From: Azorinus chamasolen
Lineage: Eukaryota > Mollusca > Bivalvia > Cardiida > Solecurtidae
Length of the DNA stretch: 64,000 bases
Assembly (NCBI GenBank): GCA_963576725.1
Contig: OY755247.1
Span: 19,068,957-19,132,956, forward strand
Direction: 5' to 3'
Under the pieces are notes generated by a model. It was not told the origin of the DNA and made no database searches. It saw only the letters and a list, made by a program, of their open reading frames with translations. Both the position numbers and the translations under genes were made by a program. Position 1 is the stretch's first letter; every line of letters starts with the position of its first letter. This document shows positions 12,101-19,770 of this stretch, in pieces.

Positions 12101-15100
12101 ACGGACGGACGGACAGGGCCACGACAATATACGACCACCTTTATTAGGTGGGCGTATAAAAATTCAAGTTGAAAAGCAGTACAAATCCTTGTCAGATATT
12201 AAATCTCTGATGCAGTACAAATCCTTGTCAGATGTCAAACCTTTATTGCAATGAATGATCTTGGTCTACACTGTTGTAAATCCCACATTACAGTTTTTTT
12301 GCATCATGCGACTAGTTTATATTTATATAGTTATATACTATAGTCACTTTTTTTGGCCAGCTATACCTTGATTTGTAAAGTATCGAAGGAAAAATAGAAA
12401 AATAACAGCTATAATGTACAATACACAGTGAACTCTGATAGCAGAGGTCCAGATAAGATGTGTACATTTAACCCTTTCCCTGTTGTTTATTCATGTAAGA
12501 AATAATGATGTCATGAATATTAATTAGATTTTTTTTGATTTTTTATAGTGGCATATGAACACAGGACATTTTGGCTCAGGCAGAAGCTGTAGAATCAGAT
12601 CTGTATTACACCATAAGCAAACAGAGCAGACCCTGATCAGACGGCTCCTATAGGAGCCGTCTGATCTAGGTCTACTCTTTTTGCAAATGCGTAAAAATGT
12701 GCTTACATAAAGGAAAGGGTTAAGTATTTTCAACAATAGCTCCTTTATTTCTCCACCAAACCATATACTGTGACCACTCTTTAGAATTGTCTCTTTGTGA
12801 CAATTAAATTCTAAAGAGTGGTCACAGTATAGGGTTTGGTGGAGAAATGATGTTTTTAGGATTTGGGTACATGTCTTTATCTGTAGCGCTGCATGATAAT
12901 CAGGTAACTATGGGTGGGGCAATGCGTAATCCAGTCAATAGTTCCTATAAATAATGTAAAATGAAATCGTGATATTTTCTCTTTCACTTTAGTGCATTAC
13001 ATAATAATATTATAATAACCATTTACTCCATGAATATTCATGTAAAAAAATAATGACATCATGAATATTGATTAGATTATTTTTCATGATTGCACATGAA
13101 CACAGGAAATTTTGGCCATGACAGAAACTGCAGAATAATATCTATATTACTCTATAAGCATTCAAAGCAATCTCTGATCAGACAACTCCTACAAGAACCC
13201 GTGTCTACTCTGTGTTTGCATAGAAAGACCTATTTATGGAGTAAAAGGTTACAAGTTGTAGTTTCTAAAAGTTAGTAAACATACTTAAACCATATTATTT
13301 AAACATATTATAACGCCTTAATGCATACTTTTTTAACCCTTTCCGTTCTATATTTATTACAAATTCCAGTACCTACTGAATATTATGGAAAACATAGTTA
13401 TAATGAATTATGGAAGGTGGTACATTGTAGCCATTTTAGAAAGTGAGGAAACAGATCTATCAAATTCTATTAGCAAACAGAGTAGACCCTGATCAGACGG
13501 CTCCTCTAGGAGCCATCTGATCTGGGTCTACTCTGTTTGCATATGCATACTCTGTTTGCATATGCGTGAAAACACGTTTATATGAGGGAAAGGGTTAACA
13601 ACCTGGTCATTCCTGGCATGTTGCGATCTCCTACTCTTGGAGTTTCAGCATTTTTATACAGAGTACAGAGCTCCAGATCAGATGCGTTAATCAAAATATT
13701 TCCAACTTCATTAGTTCTTCATTAGAAGAGACGATTCTAAAGAAAGGTCACAGCATAGGGTTTGTAGGATAATTTCCAATTTTATTATTTGAGTATGCAC
13801 AGTTATCTGTAGCTCTGAAGTATCAACCACAGAAGTGCTGATCCACTCATATACGGTATATGCTGGATAGTGATATCGCATCGCTGCAATATTTAGCTGG
13901 AATGATCATCAAAATTGTCTCTGATTTGGGTTTATGGTAAGCACACACAATGTTATAGAATATTGCTGCTCTCAAGCCAGTTTTAAACATCCTGCTTGAC
14001 CCTTTCCTTTATATAAAAGCTTTTTCACATATTTGCAAACAGAGTACTCATATAGGAGCCATCTGATCAGGGTCTACTCTGTTTGCTAATGAAATTATAA
14101 CATATCAAAAGGCATCTTTATCAGATAAAGATTTAAATTGATGCAAATCATTAAGCCTTTCCTCCATAGGCTATTTTTAGATCCGACCACTTTGAATAAA
14201 TCTACCGAAAAGGAGCATAAAGGAGAGAAAAGGAATGTTAGAAATTGTAATTTGAAACCATTGTGATAAATAGAGCATTTGTTCCTATAGGAGCAAATGC
14301 TCTATTTATCACCATGGTTTCATAAAGTGACTTTTACAGAGGCGTAGAAAGGCGTATTTATGGAGGAAAGGGTTAATGGCATGAAAAAACCCTGATTGGA
14401 TTACCTTAGTGACGGATTGTCTGGTCAGGCAAAAACCCTTTTTAACCTTGCTGACTGCATCCTCCTTTCCAAGATGACACCAACCTTCGTTCACCTTATA
14501 CTTCTTGGCATGGTGATGACCAAAAGACCTGTAATTAATGCATATTAACCCTTCACTCCGTGAATATTTGTGTAAAAAATAATGACATCATGAATATTCT
14601 TAAAATAGCAAATGGGCATGGGAATTTTTTACTACGGCAGAAACTGTAGAATCATATCTTTATTATATCACAAGCAAACAATGCAGTCTGATCAGATGGC
14701 TCCTTTAGGAGCTGTCTGACCTGGGTCTACTCTGTTTGCAAAGGTGTAGAAAGACGTTATTTATGGAGTGAAGGGTTAACAACTTAACAAATTACAGGAT
14801 AAGGTTATTTAGCAGTCTTGGAAATAGTGTTGACATTGACAAGCCTTTGTGTATTATATGTATTGGTTTATATCGTTCGACATTATTATCATCAGTACTT
14901 GCTGTATTTAACCCTTTACTCCATAAATACGCCTTTCTCCGCCTTTGCAAACAGAGTACACCCAGATCAGACGGCTCCTATTGGAGCCCTCTGATCAGGG
15001 TCTGCTCTGTTTGCTTATGATGTCATTATTTCTTTCATGAACATTCATGGAGCAAAGGGCTACTTTATACCTAATTTGTATACCATATGATCTGGCTCCA

Positions 15101-15604
15101 TGCTTATAAAGCTTTTAGTTGAGTCTGAATTTCGTTCTCAAGCTTTTGATTGGTCAGATTTGAGTTCTCAAGCTTTTGATTGGTCAGATTTGAGCCAAAG
15201 GCTCAAATCTGACCAATCAAAAGCTTGAGAACGTACTCAGACTCAACTAAAAGTTTTATAAGCATGGACCCTGGTTAGCAGAAGGCTCCAAAGTGTTTGC
15301 AGAATTTCTGAACAACTGAAGTAGCAAAGGAATGACAGAAAAGAGAAACTATAAAGAAGATATAAAACACAGAAAGTACAGATAGACAGTCTCAAATCAT
15401 GTTGCCATAGAAACTTTTCTCACCCTGCACCATGCACTATAATGCATGTGAGTTTTCTGTCTTGACACTGTCTGACCAAAGAGGCTGCTGTTTCCAAATC
15501 CGACTGGTTCAGGGTTTCAAGCTGTTGCTTATCTGTAATTGCACTCCCTCCAAACTTGATAATTACATCAATTCTAGGAACTGAATGGACCGTGTTCATT
15601 TTCC
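3106..15604 (-). CDS. Isopentenyl phosphate kinase, five exons, 3' end outside the window
   Basis: This is an amino-acid-kinase-family enzyme that would phosphorylate isopentenyl phosphate to isopentenyl diphosphate with ATP, the alternative last step of the mevalonate route. I assembled it by eye from exons 15424-15604, 14405-14528, 8798-8857, 4921-5082 and 3106-3193. All phases agree (2, 0, 0, 0, 1). Visible motifs are KFGGSAITDK near the N terminus, VHGAG/SFGHHHAKKY spanning the first junction, GFCLTRQSVTK, GLVPVLHGD, GILSGDTIIK and RVVFLTNVQGVYSEPP, in family order. About 204 residues are present, while the family usually has about 250-330. The C-terminal DVTGGM-type region should lie left of base 1. 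The start is ATG at 15597-15599, five bases after a TTTTCAG acceptor, so a non-coding first exon lies upstream. Introns are filled with MITEs and arrays. The family assignment is strong; exon edges are inferred from splice consensus. Confidence 0.88.
3295..4485 (-). repeat. Tandem array of about 190 bp units with GGGGGCATAAAA tail
   Basis: Units contain TATAGGAGATATGCTCCGG, GGTCAAAGGTCAAGGTCACA and GACACTCCGCCATCCCAAGA. They repeat at least four times between about 3650 and 4400, after a less regular lead-in. The array ends in ACACACCCACGCACGG and a hairpin (GCCCAGCTTTGGGGGCATAAAA). It is a pearl/Helentron-like non-autonomous element by architecture, and short reading frames over it are repeat artefacts. 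Confidence 0.7.
4486..4800. repeat. Truncated palindromic MITE fragment, otherwise unassigned
   Basis: 4500-4570 holds a worn hairpin (CAAACAGCTCCTACATGAGCTGTTTTATTTG) resembling type A/B cores. The rest of the interval shows no recognisable coding or repeat structure apart from AATGGGTTAA near 4765. Confidence 0.4.
4921..5082 (-). CDS. IPK exon 4, with a GC donor
   Basis: The acceptor is TCACATATAG|TTT and the exon has 54 codons. It carries FYSAWSKSNGELVECD, GLVPVLHGD and GCGILSGDTIIK, the substrate and nucleotide-binding core. A downstream alternative acceptor (TTTTACAG) would break the frame. The donor reads AAG|GCAAGA, the classical GC-AG form. A TA-2 MITE ends 13 bases upstream of the exon. 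Confidence 0.87.
5096..5437. mobile_element. TA-2 MITE with long terminal inverted repeats
   Basis: It starts TACAGTTGAAATTCGATATC and ends GTTATCGAAGTTCAACTGTA, with TA at both ends (Tc1/mariner-type target). The central hairpin is ATGATGAAAACTCCTACAGG paired with AGCTTTCATCATTAC. It inserted 13 bases upstream of IPK exon 4, so it now forms the upstream 3' splice-site region on the minus strand. Confidence 0.72.
5469..5718 (+). mobile_element. TTAA-type MITE, type C
   Basis: Its ends are TTAACCCTTCGCTTGC and GCAAGAGAAGGGCTAA. The hairpin is GACAGCTCCTGCAGGAGCTG within AAATAGTGAAGACCCAGATG arms. Sister copies are at 31694, 55904 and 57518. Confidence 0.78.
5719..6120. other. Intronic, no feature seen
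   Basis: AT-rich sequence inside IPK intron 3. I see no exon-like frame, hairpin or array. Confidence 0.5.
6121..6830 (+). repeat. Head of the ACTAAAGGTGATGAATA repeat family, decayed
   Basis: It starts CTAGAGCTATCACTAAAGG and has GAAGGAGGAGT blocks at 6312 and 6780, the same family as the array at 28700-30249. It is split by a terminal-inverted-repeat element at 6342-6639. Confidence 0.6.
6342..6639. mobile_element. hAT-like MITE with CAGGGTTGCCAC ends
   Basis: The ends CAGGGTTGCCAC and GTGGCAACCCTG are perfect inverted repeats. The interior is built from many copies of TTCCCTGACA. CAGGG...CCCTG termini suggest hAT, but I could not see an intact 8 bp target duplication. Confidence 0.6.
6813..7030. 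mobile_element. TTAA-type MITE, type D
   Basis: It contains GTGATAAATAGAGCA and the palindrome TTTGCTCCTATAGGAGCAAA, with the CTACCGAAAAAGAGCATTAA left arm. The left end is TTAACCAATTACC. The right end is eroded (GAGGGAAACAATG). Confidence 0.75.
7080..7315. mobile_element. Decayed TA-1 hairpin and a half type D MITE
   Basis: 7085-7190 keeps the TA-1 interior (CAGGTGGTTGCTTAATGC ... GTAATGCAGAAAGCTCC) without its ends. 7224-7315 is the left half of a type D element (TTAACCCATTCCCTC ... AGCATTTGCTCCTAT) that stops at the hairpin centre. Confidence 0.55.
7566..7782. mobile_element. TTAA-type MITE, type D, hairpin shortened
   Basis: The left end AAACCCATTACCTCATAG and right end GAGGGAATGGGTTAA are recognisable. 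The central palindrome has lost most of its middle (GAGCATTACCCCATGCTC). Confidence 0.7.
7783..8797. other. IPK intron sequence, mostly unassigned, with CTACC/TTTAC microsatellite
   Basis: 8699-8770 is a simple repeat of CCTACC, ACTCTACTTT and TTACCTTCC. I see no coding exon or hairpin in the remainder. Confidence 0.5.
8798..8857 (-). CDS. IPK exon 3 (60 nt)
   Basis: The acceptor is TTTCCGAACAG and the donor ACG|GTAATT. It encodes exactly 20 codons, LHQFVTDALL...VPATGVT, corresponding to the LNxxVVxALLxxGIPAVGVS stretch of the family. It begins and ends in phase 0. Confidence 0.82.
8917..9297. mobile_element. CAGAG-type hairpin MITE with an amplified arm
   Basis: The left arm has TTTCTCCACCAAACCCTATG and TTTAGAATCGTCTCTTCGAG. 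The matching right arm (AAGAGTGGTCACAACATAGG then TTTGGTGGAGAAATGACG) is repeated four times at about 60 bp spacing. It ends near CCGTAATCTGTAGCTCT. Confidence 0.72.
9469..9704 (-). mobile_element. TTAA-type MITE, type B, reverse
   Basis: It starts TTAACCCGTTTCATATTGCG and has AAGCAAACAGAGCAGACTC and AGCCCCTATAGGAG in the hairpin. The right end is worn (AAGGAAATTATTAA). Confidence 0.7.
9840..12157 (+). repeat. Long tandem array with (GAAC)n tail and GGGCGTATAAAA end
   Basis: More than ten related monomers of about 150-190 bp carry AGGGCCATAACTCTGAAA, CAGCTTCAGATCTTGATGC, TGAAGTTTCATTAATATC and CCCAGAAAACAGCGGACAAA. Two monomer versions differ by TTGCATGTATTTGCATTA. The tail at 12068-12112 is GACGAACGAACGAAC plus GGACGGACGGAC, then a hairpin ending AGGTGGGCGTATAAAA. 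It is pearl/Helentron-like. 11366-11690 is an insertion. Confidence 0.75.
11366..11690. mobile_element. Insertion in the array: type A-like hairpin plus unknown sequence
   Basis: 11366-11532 carries the type A hairpin (GATGGCTCCGATATGAGCC) and end GGAGTAAAGGGATAA. 11533-11690 (ACGTTACGTTTAATTTTCCC, GACGTCACTTCCGTGACGT) belongs to neither family. Array monomers resume right after it. Confidence 0.55.
12442..12886. mobile_element. CAGAG-type MITE split by a TTAA-type MITE
   Basis: The left piece is CAGAGGTCCAGATAAGATG. The body resumes at about 12724 with TTTCTCCACCAAACC, hairpin TTTAGAATTGTCTCTTTG, and ends TTATCTGTAGCGCTG. The interruption lies exactly at the TTAA that intact sister copies have (GCGTAAATTAAAACATTT). 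Confidence 0.75.
12468..12723 (-). mobile_element. TTAA-type MITE, reverse, nested in a CAGAG-type element
   Basis: It runs TTAACCCTTTCCCTGTTG ... AGGAAAGGGTTAA with the perfect hairpin GACGGCTCCTATAGGAGCCG. TTAA is present once on each side, matching a single TTAA in the uninterrupted host element. Confidence 0.82.
13016..13251 (-). mobile_element. TTAA-type MITE, type A, reverse, worn
   Basis: It contains TTTACTCCATGAATATTCATG at the left and TTTATGGAGTAAAAGG at the right. The hairpin is degraded (CAACTCCTACAAGAACCCG). Confidence 0.65.
13333..13598 (-). mobile_element. TTAA-type MITE, type B, reverse
   Basis: It runs TTAACCCTTTCCGTTC ... TATGAGGGAAAGGGTTAA with hairpin GACGGCTCCTCTAGGAGCC. 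A short internal duplication (ACTCTGTTTGCATATGC) lies near 13540. Confidence 0.78.
13668..13828. mobile_element. CAGAG-type MITE, left arm deleted
   Basis: It starts CAGAGCTCCAGATCAGATGC and ends CAGTTATCTGTAGCTCTG. Only the right hairpin arm remains intact (AGACGATTCTAAAGAAAGG). Confidence 0.68.
13997..14104 (+). mobile_element. Truncated type B MITE
   Basis: ACCCTTTCCTTTATATAAAAG is followed by TTTGCAAACAGAGTACTC and a half hairpin (ATATAGGAGCCATCTG). The right half is missing. Confidence 0.55.
14151..14376. mobile_element. TTAA-type MITE, type D, beside IPK exon 2
   Basis: It runs TTAAGCCTTTCCTCCATAGG ... TTTATGGAGGAAAGGGTTAA with hairpin TTTGTTCCTATAGGAGCAAA. It ends 28 bases from the IPK exon 2 donor. 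Confidence 0.78.
14405..14528 (-). CDS. IPK exon 2
   Basis: The acceptor is ATTAATTACAG and the donor AAG|GTAATC. It encodes SFGHHHAKKYKVNEG and GFCLTRQSVTK, matching the HGAGSFGH and GFxLTRxSV segments of isopentenyl phosphate kinases. It is flanked by MITEs at 14151-14376 and 14545-14779, leaving only about 16 and 28 intronic bases beside it. Confidence 0.87.
14545..14779 (-). mobile_element. TTAA-type MITE, type A, reverse, beside IPK exon 2
   Basis: It runs TTAACCCTTCACTCCGTG ... TTATGGAGTGAAGGGTTAA with hairpin GATGGCTCCTTTAGGAGCTG. Its edge is 16 bases upstream of the exon 2 acceptor. Confidence 0.78.
14908..15063 (+). mobile_element. TTAA-type MITE, type A, internally deleted
   Basis: It starts TTAACCCTTTACTCCAT, has hairpin GACGGCTCCTATTGGAGCCC and ends CATGGAGCAAAGGGC. 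The normal right spacer is missing. Confidence 0.68.
15097..15271. mobile_element. GCTTATAA-type hairpin element
   Basis: The ends are CCATGCTTATAAAGCTTTTA and AAGTTTTATAAGCATGG. Arms AAGCTTTTGATTGGTCAG are partly duplicated on the left. The fold is nearly perfect around TTTGAGCCAAAGGCTCAAA. Relatives are at 57251 and 59890. Confidence 0.7.
15424..15604 (-). CDS. IPK exon 1 (first coding exon)
   Basis: The acceptor TTATTTTCAG ends at 15605 and the donor GG|GTGAG is at 15423. Translation from the ATG at 15599 gives MNTVHSVPRIDVIIKFGGSA and runs to IIVHGAG, the nucleotide-binding Gly-rich start of the fold. It ends in phase 2 and the next exon supplies the missing base. Confidence 0.88.
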
Positions 15605-16148
15605 CTGAAAATAAACACAAATATACTATCAGAAAAGAATCCCATTAAATGTCCAATGTGCTTTCATCCAAATATAGCATCTTTTATTGCATGAGACAGG
15701 AAGAAAAATAAAGATATGCAATCTACTGTACCGCACTGCCAATTACATGTGACCTATCCAGTTTGCAAGGCATTATTGGAGGCTAACCTGCCCTAGCAGT
15801 GATCAGAAAATTAAACAGCTAGAAATTATCCCTAAACATCCATCATCCGAGAACCTACTGTAGCTAGGTAGAGAGTGTGGTGAAACAGCTGAATTATTAT
15901 ATTATCTTAGAATTATTTACAAACTGTATACTACTTCTAACTTGGCTCGTTTTGTCCCGTAACATGTTTGTTGGATGAAAATGAAGGATATTGGGAAATG
16001 AATGGTGAAAGAAGTAAAGAAAAATGAAAAGAAAATGCATTAAAATGATGGGAAGATGCTTTCATTTGGCAGACTGAAGTTCATCAAGCACACACAATAA
16101 CTAAATGTCATCAAATTCCACTTGTAGATGGTGAGGGAAGTAACTGTG
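15605..16148. other. Upstream of IPK coding exon 1, no feature seen
   Basis: This should include the intron and possibly the promoter or a non-coding first exon of IPK. I see no CpG-rich stretch, clear TATA element or repeat. Confidence 0.4.
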
Positions 16149-16381
16149 TTTAACCTTTACTCCATGAATATTCATGCAAGAAATAATGAAATCATGAATA
16201 TTAATTAGATTAACTGTTATACATGCAACCACATGGCCTTGGCAGAAAATTTAGAATAATATCAATATCATGAGAAAACAGAGCAGACCCTGATCAGATG
16301 GTTCTTACAGGAGCTGTCTGATCTGGGTCTACTCTGTTTGCATAGAAGTAGAAAGATATATATATTGGTTAAAGGGTTATA
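16149..16381 (-). mobile_element. TTAA-type MITE, type A, reverse
   Basis: It starts TTAACCTTTACTCCATG and ends ATTGGTTAAAGGGTTA. The hairpin is GATGGTTCTTACAGGAGCTG, worn. Confidence 0.7.
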
Positions 16382-16683
16382 AACTGCACAACTATATCTT
16401 CGCATAATCTGAGTTTGTATTTCGTGGACAAATGTCATGTGTAGAGGAAAATGGAGCGTACTTACTGATGTATTGCAAAGTTTTCTTTTATTTTAAATAA
16501 AAAAAAATCAGATCAAATGATTGAATGTGAAATATATAGATAAGTTTTATAACAGACTTTAATTCTAGCATAAAATTAGTATCAAGTAAAGTTCAAATAG
16601 CATGTGTACAGATTAACAAACTGACATGTTATTATCATTGTATACTTGTATTAGAATAGTCTATCATTCATCCTTCATATATT

Positions 16684-17036
16684 GCTTAACCCTTTCCTTC
16701 AATATTGATATAAAAGCCTTTGTATGCCTTTGCAAACAGAGTAGGATGTATGTATATTATACAGGATGTATATTTGTATGTTTTGATACAAAAACTGATG
16801 TCTCCCCTTGCCCCCGCATGGACAAAAATTTCAAAGTCCCATAACTCTGCAGAAAATCATCGAACTGGAACAGGAATAAGATATGCACAACTAGACATGG
16901 TGCTGATCAATCCTATGAATTTTCATGAAAATCCAACCAAAGCTTTTGGAGAAACCACGTGGACAAATTAAAATTGGACAGATGGACATATGCCCACAAA
17001 AACAATATGTCTCCCCAGTATTCTGAGGGAGACATA
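16684..17036 (+). repeat. MITE stump followed by an ATGTCTCCC-ended element
   Basis: 16684-16745 is the left tip of a type A/B MITE ending at AAACAGAGTAGG. About 16796-17036 begins GATGTCTCCCCTTGCCCCC and ends TGAGGGAGACATAATAA, an inverted terminal pair. It is non-coding. Confidence 0.55.
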
Positions 17037-17096
17037 ATAACATAACACAATTGACAGGTGCTTGTAATGATAATATCAGAGCAACAGAAATAGTTG

Positions 17097-17227
17097 CGTA
17101 CTCAGATACTAAAATAGTCATTTCTCCATGAACTGCTATTCGGGACTATTCTAAAGTGTGGTCCCAACATTGCATTTGGTGGCGAAATAAAGATGTAATT
17201 CTTGAAAATGTTATCTGGACCTCTGAT
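17097..17227. mobile_element. CAGAG-type MITE, degenerate
   Basis: AGTCATTTCTCCATGAAC and TCTAAAGTGTGGTCCCAACA give a poorly paired hairpin. The right end is TTATCTGGACCTCTG. Confidence 0.55.
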
Positions 17228-17347
17228 AATATTTCTTAATTGCACTCTGTATTCAAGTCTTCGACCGAGACCAGTGTCTGCATGAAACATATAGAAACAC
17301 TGAACAAATTTTAGACGAATAATTTATTTTGAAAACAATGAATCTTG

Positions 17348-17538
17348 TTCAACCATTTACCTCATGTTTGAAATAATGACATGAACTCAGAACATAATCA
17401 TGGCAGAAACTGCAACATCAGATCTATCATCTATATTATTTCATAAGCAATTATGGAGAGCTGATCCTGATTAGACGGTTTCTACAGAAGCCATCTGGTC
17501 TGGATCTACTCTGATTGCAAAGGCATTGAAATATGCAT
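17348..17538 (-). mobile_element. Type A MITE, reverse, truncated
   Basis: It keeps CATGGCAGAAACTGC, a damaged hairpin (GACGGTTTCTACAGAAGCC) and CTGATTGCAAAGGC. The terminal GGGTTAA is missing. Confidence 0.55.
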
Positions 17539-17604
17539 TCAGGCCTGTAGCCAAGCTGAGGCACACAAGGCATTTGCAACTTTGAAAATTTGAGAAATTA
17601 CAAA

Positions 17605-18575
17605 AATAAACAAGATGTGTTTGTGAAACACTATGCCCTCGGATAATTTGACCTTTGACCCTGAAGGATGACCTTGACATAGTACCCCTCACAATGTGCT
17701 GCTTCATGATATACACATGCATGCCAAATATCAAGTCTCTATCTCTACTGGTTCAAAAGTTATGGCCGATGTTAAAGTTGGTGATTTGACCTATATATTT
17801 GACCTCTGACCTTGAAGGATGGCCTTCACCTTGACATGTCACCCCTCAAAATGTTTGGCTTTATGAGATACATATGCATGCCAAATATCAAGTCTCTCTG
17901 TACCGGCTTAAAAGTTATGACCAATGTTAAAGTTGCTGACAAACAAAACAGACAGGCAGACAGGGCAAAAACAATATTTCCCCCCCCCCCCGGATCTGAT
18001 CTAGGGGGCATAAAAATCAAGCACTTTTCTGAAAATTAAAAAATAGATCTATCAGAATTGCTTAAGCTTCATACATTCATTCATCCATTCCTTCACATAT
18101 GATCTCTGCTAAAAGTATACTGTACAGTAGTGTACATGTATAATACGTCATAGAGTGTGCAACGTTTTCGGCACATTTTTAATATAAGAATTCACAAAAG
18201 TTTAAGCTTGCATTTTGAAGAAAAAACACCAGACATACGCCATGCATTGCACCCATAAAAAGGGGGGGGGGGGCATCAAGAAGATTCTAATGAATGGTCA
18301 CAACATAGGTTTTGGTGGATCGAGGAACATCAGATTTATTTAAGACAATGATCATGGTACGCATCCTTATCTGTTACTCTGATATTTCCTTACATGTTCA
18401 CTGGTATATCTAGTATTGGGCATTTCTAGGATGTGTTTGTAAAACCATATGCCCCCCGTATGACCTTTGACCCTGAATGATGACCTTGACATGCCACCCC
18501 TCAAAATGTGCAGTTTCACGAGACACACATGCATGCCAAATATCAAGTTAAAGTTGGTAATTTGACCCATAGGTG
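17605..18575 (+). repeat. ACAAGATGTGTTTGTGAAAC / GGGGGCATAAAA elements and a CAGAG-type fragment
   Basis: A unit from about 17610 to 18013 has ATGCATGCCAAATATCAAGT twice, a CAGACAGGCAGACAGGGC tail, a C-run and GGATCTGATCTAGGGGGCAT. A second partial copy lies at 18420-18575. 18275-18382 carries a half CAGAG-type hairpin (AGAAGATTCTAATGAATGG ... TTATCTGTTACTCTG). A G-run lies at about 18263. Confidence 0.6.
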
Positions 18576-18804
18576 TTTATCGTGTGCTACCCCACTACCC
18601 GGCCATCTTTTAAAGCTACGAGGCATTGTTTACAGACAAAGCAACGGTACTCATGATTTTATGACATAGTATGCACTTGTGCATGCGTAAAAACACAAAA
18701 AAAATGAAGGATTCGATAAACAGGTGAGGTTCGATTATTTCGATAGAAGGTGAGTCTACGATATTGTGACAGGCCGGGTACAGGTACTGGGTGAAAGACA
18801 GTAA

Positions 18805-18885
18805 GCGGTTCGGATAGCTCAGTGATTAGAGCACTCGCCTTGTAAGTGAGGCCGGGGTCCCGGGTTCGATCCCCGGTCTGGCTGC
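18805..18885 (+). tRNA. tRNA-Thr(TGT)-like unit in TRIM LTR 1
   Basis: A box ATAGCTCAGTGATTAGAGC, anticodon arm CTCGC-CTTGTAA-GTGAG and a perfect T arm CCGGG-TTCGATC-CCCGG are visible. The acceptor stem pairs poorly and TTTTT follows at about 18890. It is probably a Pol III promoter or SINE-like module and not a working tRNA. Confidence 0.6.
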
Positions 18886-19028
18886 ATGTTTTTCACCAGT
18901 CCTGTTACAGTTGGCGCCCAACTTGAAAATCGGACCCTGTGCACGCCCATGATTTCGGCGAGAATCTCTGGGGAAAAAGGGGGAGTAGTGTGACAGGCAG
19001 GGTACAGGTACTGGGTGAAAGACAGTAA

Positions 19029-19109
19029 GCGGTTCAGAGAGCTCAGTGGTTAGAGCACTCGCCTTGTAAGTGAGGCCGGGGTCCCGGGTTCGATCCCCAG
19101 TCTGGCTGC
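19029..19109 (+). tRNA. tRNA-Thr(TGT)-like unit in TRIM LTR 2
   Basis: Same layout as the first copy with AGAGAGCTCAGTGGTTAGAG as the A box. One T-arm pair is lost (CCGGG/CCCAG). The TTTTT terminator follows. Confidence 0.55.
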
Positions 19110-19252
19110 ATGTTTTTCACCAGTCCTGTTACAGTTGGCGCCCAACTTGAAAATCGGACCCTGTGCACGCCCATGATTTCGGCGAGAATCTCTGGGGAAA
19201 AAGGGGGAGTAGTGTGACAGGCAGGGTACAGGTACTGGGTGAAAGACAGTAA

Positions 19253-19329
19253 GCGGTTCAGAGAGCTCAGTGGTTAGAGCACTCGCCTTGTAAGTGAGGG
19301 GTCCCGGGTTCGATCCCCAGTCTGGCTGC
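19253..19329 (+). tRNA. tRNA-like unit in TRIM LTR 3, 4 bp deletion
   Basis: As in copy 2, but GCCG is missing between the anticodon arm and the T arm (GTGAGGGGTCCCGGG). This shortens the LTR to 141 bp. Confidence 0.5.
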
Positions 19330-19514
19330 ATGTTTTTCACCAGTCCTGTTACAATATAACATTGATGTGAAGGAAAAAATATCAGATTTTTTTAGATCAC
19401 TTTTAGATGTTGTGTTATGGTATTTTGACAATGTTTTGACATTCTTGAGATTATTTTGACCAATATCTGTCTTTGAGGTTGCAGAGGGGGTAGCAGATGC
19501 GTGGGTAGGGGGTA

Positions 19515-19682
19515 GCACACAACACCTGTGATTTAACCTATATATTTGACCTCTGACCTTGACATGTCACCCTTCAAAATGTGCAGCTTTATACATTTGC
19601 ATGCCAAACATCAAGTCTCTAGCTTCTGTACTGGCTCAAAAGTTATGAAGTTGGTGGCAAACAAACAGGGCAAAAACAATAC

Positions 19683-19733
<51 letters not shown>

Positions 19734-19770
19734 ACACGCGCGCACGCGGATCAGATCGTGGGGGTGCATT
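19515..19770 (+). repeat. GGGGG-tailed repeat with C-run and (CA)n
   Basis: It contains TGACCTCTGACCTTGACATG and ATGCCAAACATCAAGTCTC, then AAACAGGGCAAAAACAATAC, a C-run at about 19681-19699 and CA repeats to about 19738. It belongs to the same family as 17605-18013. Confidence 0.65.

Larger units (their letters stand above)
18765..19353 (+). mobile_element. Miniature LTR retrotransposon (TRIM) with tRNA units inside its LTRs, LTR-int-LTR-int-LTR
   Basis: Three direct repeats (18765-18909, 18989-19133, 19213-19353; 145, 145 and 141 bp) start TGTGACAGG and end CCTGTTACA. Each of the first two is followed by a 79 bp segment. Each segment opens with GTTGGCGCCCAAC, whose TGGCGCCCAAC matches the start of a tRNA-Lys primer-binding site, and closes with GGGGAAAAAGGGGGAGTAG, a polypurine tract directly before the next LTR. 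ATAT lies on both outer sides, a likely target duplication. Every LTR carries a tRNA-like unit with A and B boxes and a T-run. There is no coding capacity, so mobilisation would need enzymes supplied in trans. The three-LTR form suggests recombination between copies. Cassandra of plants has a comparable plan but carries 5S RNA. Confidence 0.85.

Noticed and set aside
18805..19329. Three genuine tRNA-Thr genes
   Set aside because: The acceptor stem pairs poorly, the units lie inside defined LTRs with retrotransposon landmarks, and one has a 4 bp deletion.
19050..19518. Minus-strand frames of 83-96 codons across the TRIM
   Set aside because: They read through the LTR tRNA modules and internal segments; typical repeat artefacts.
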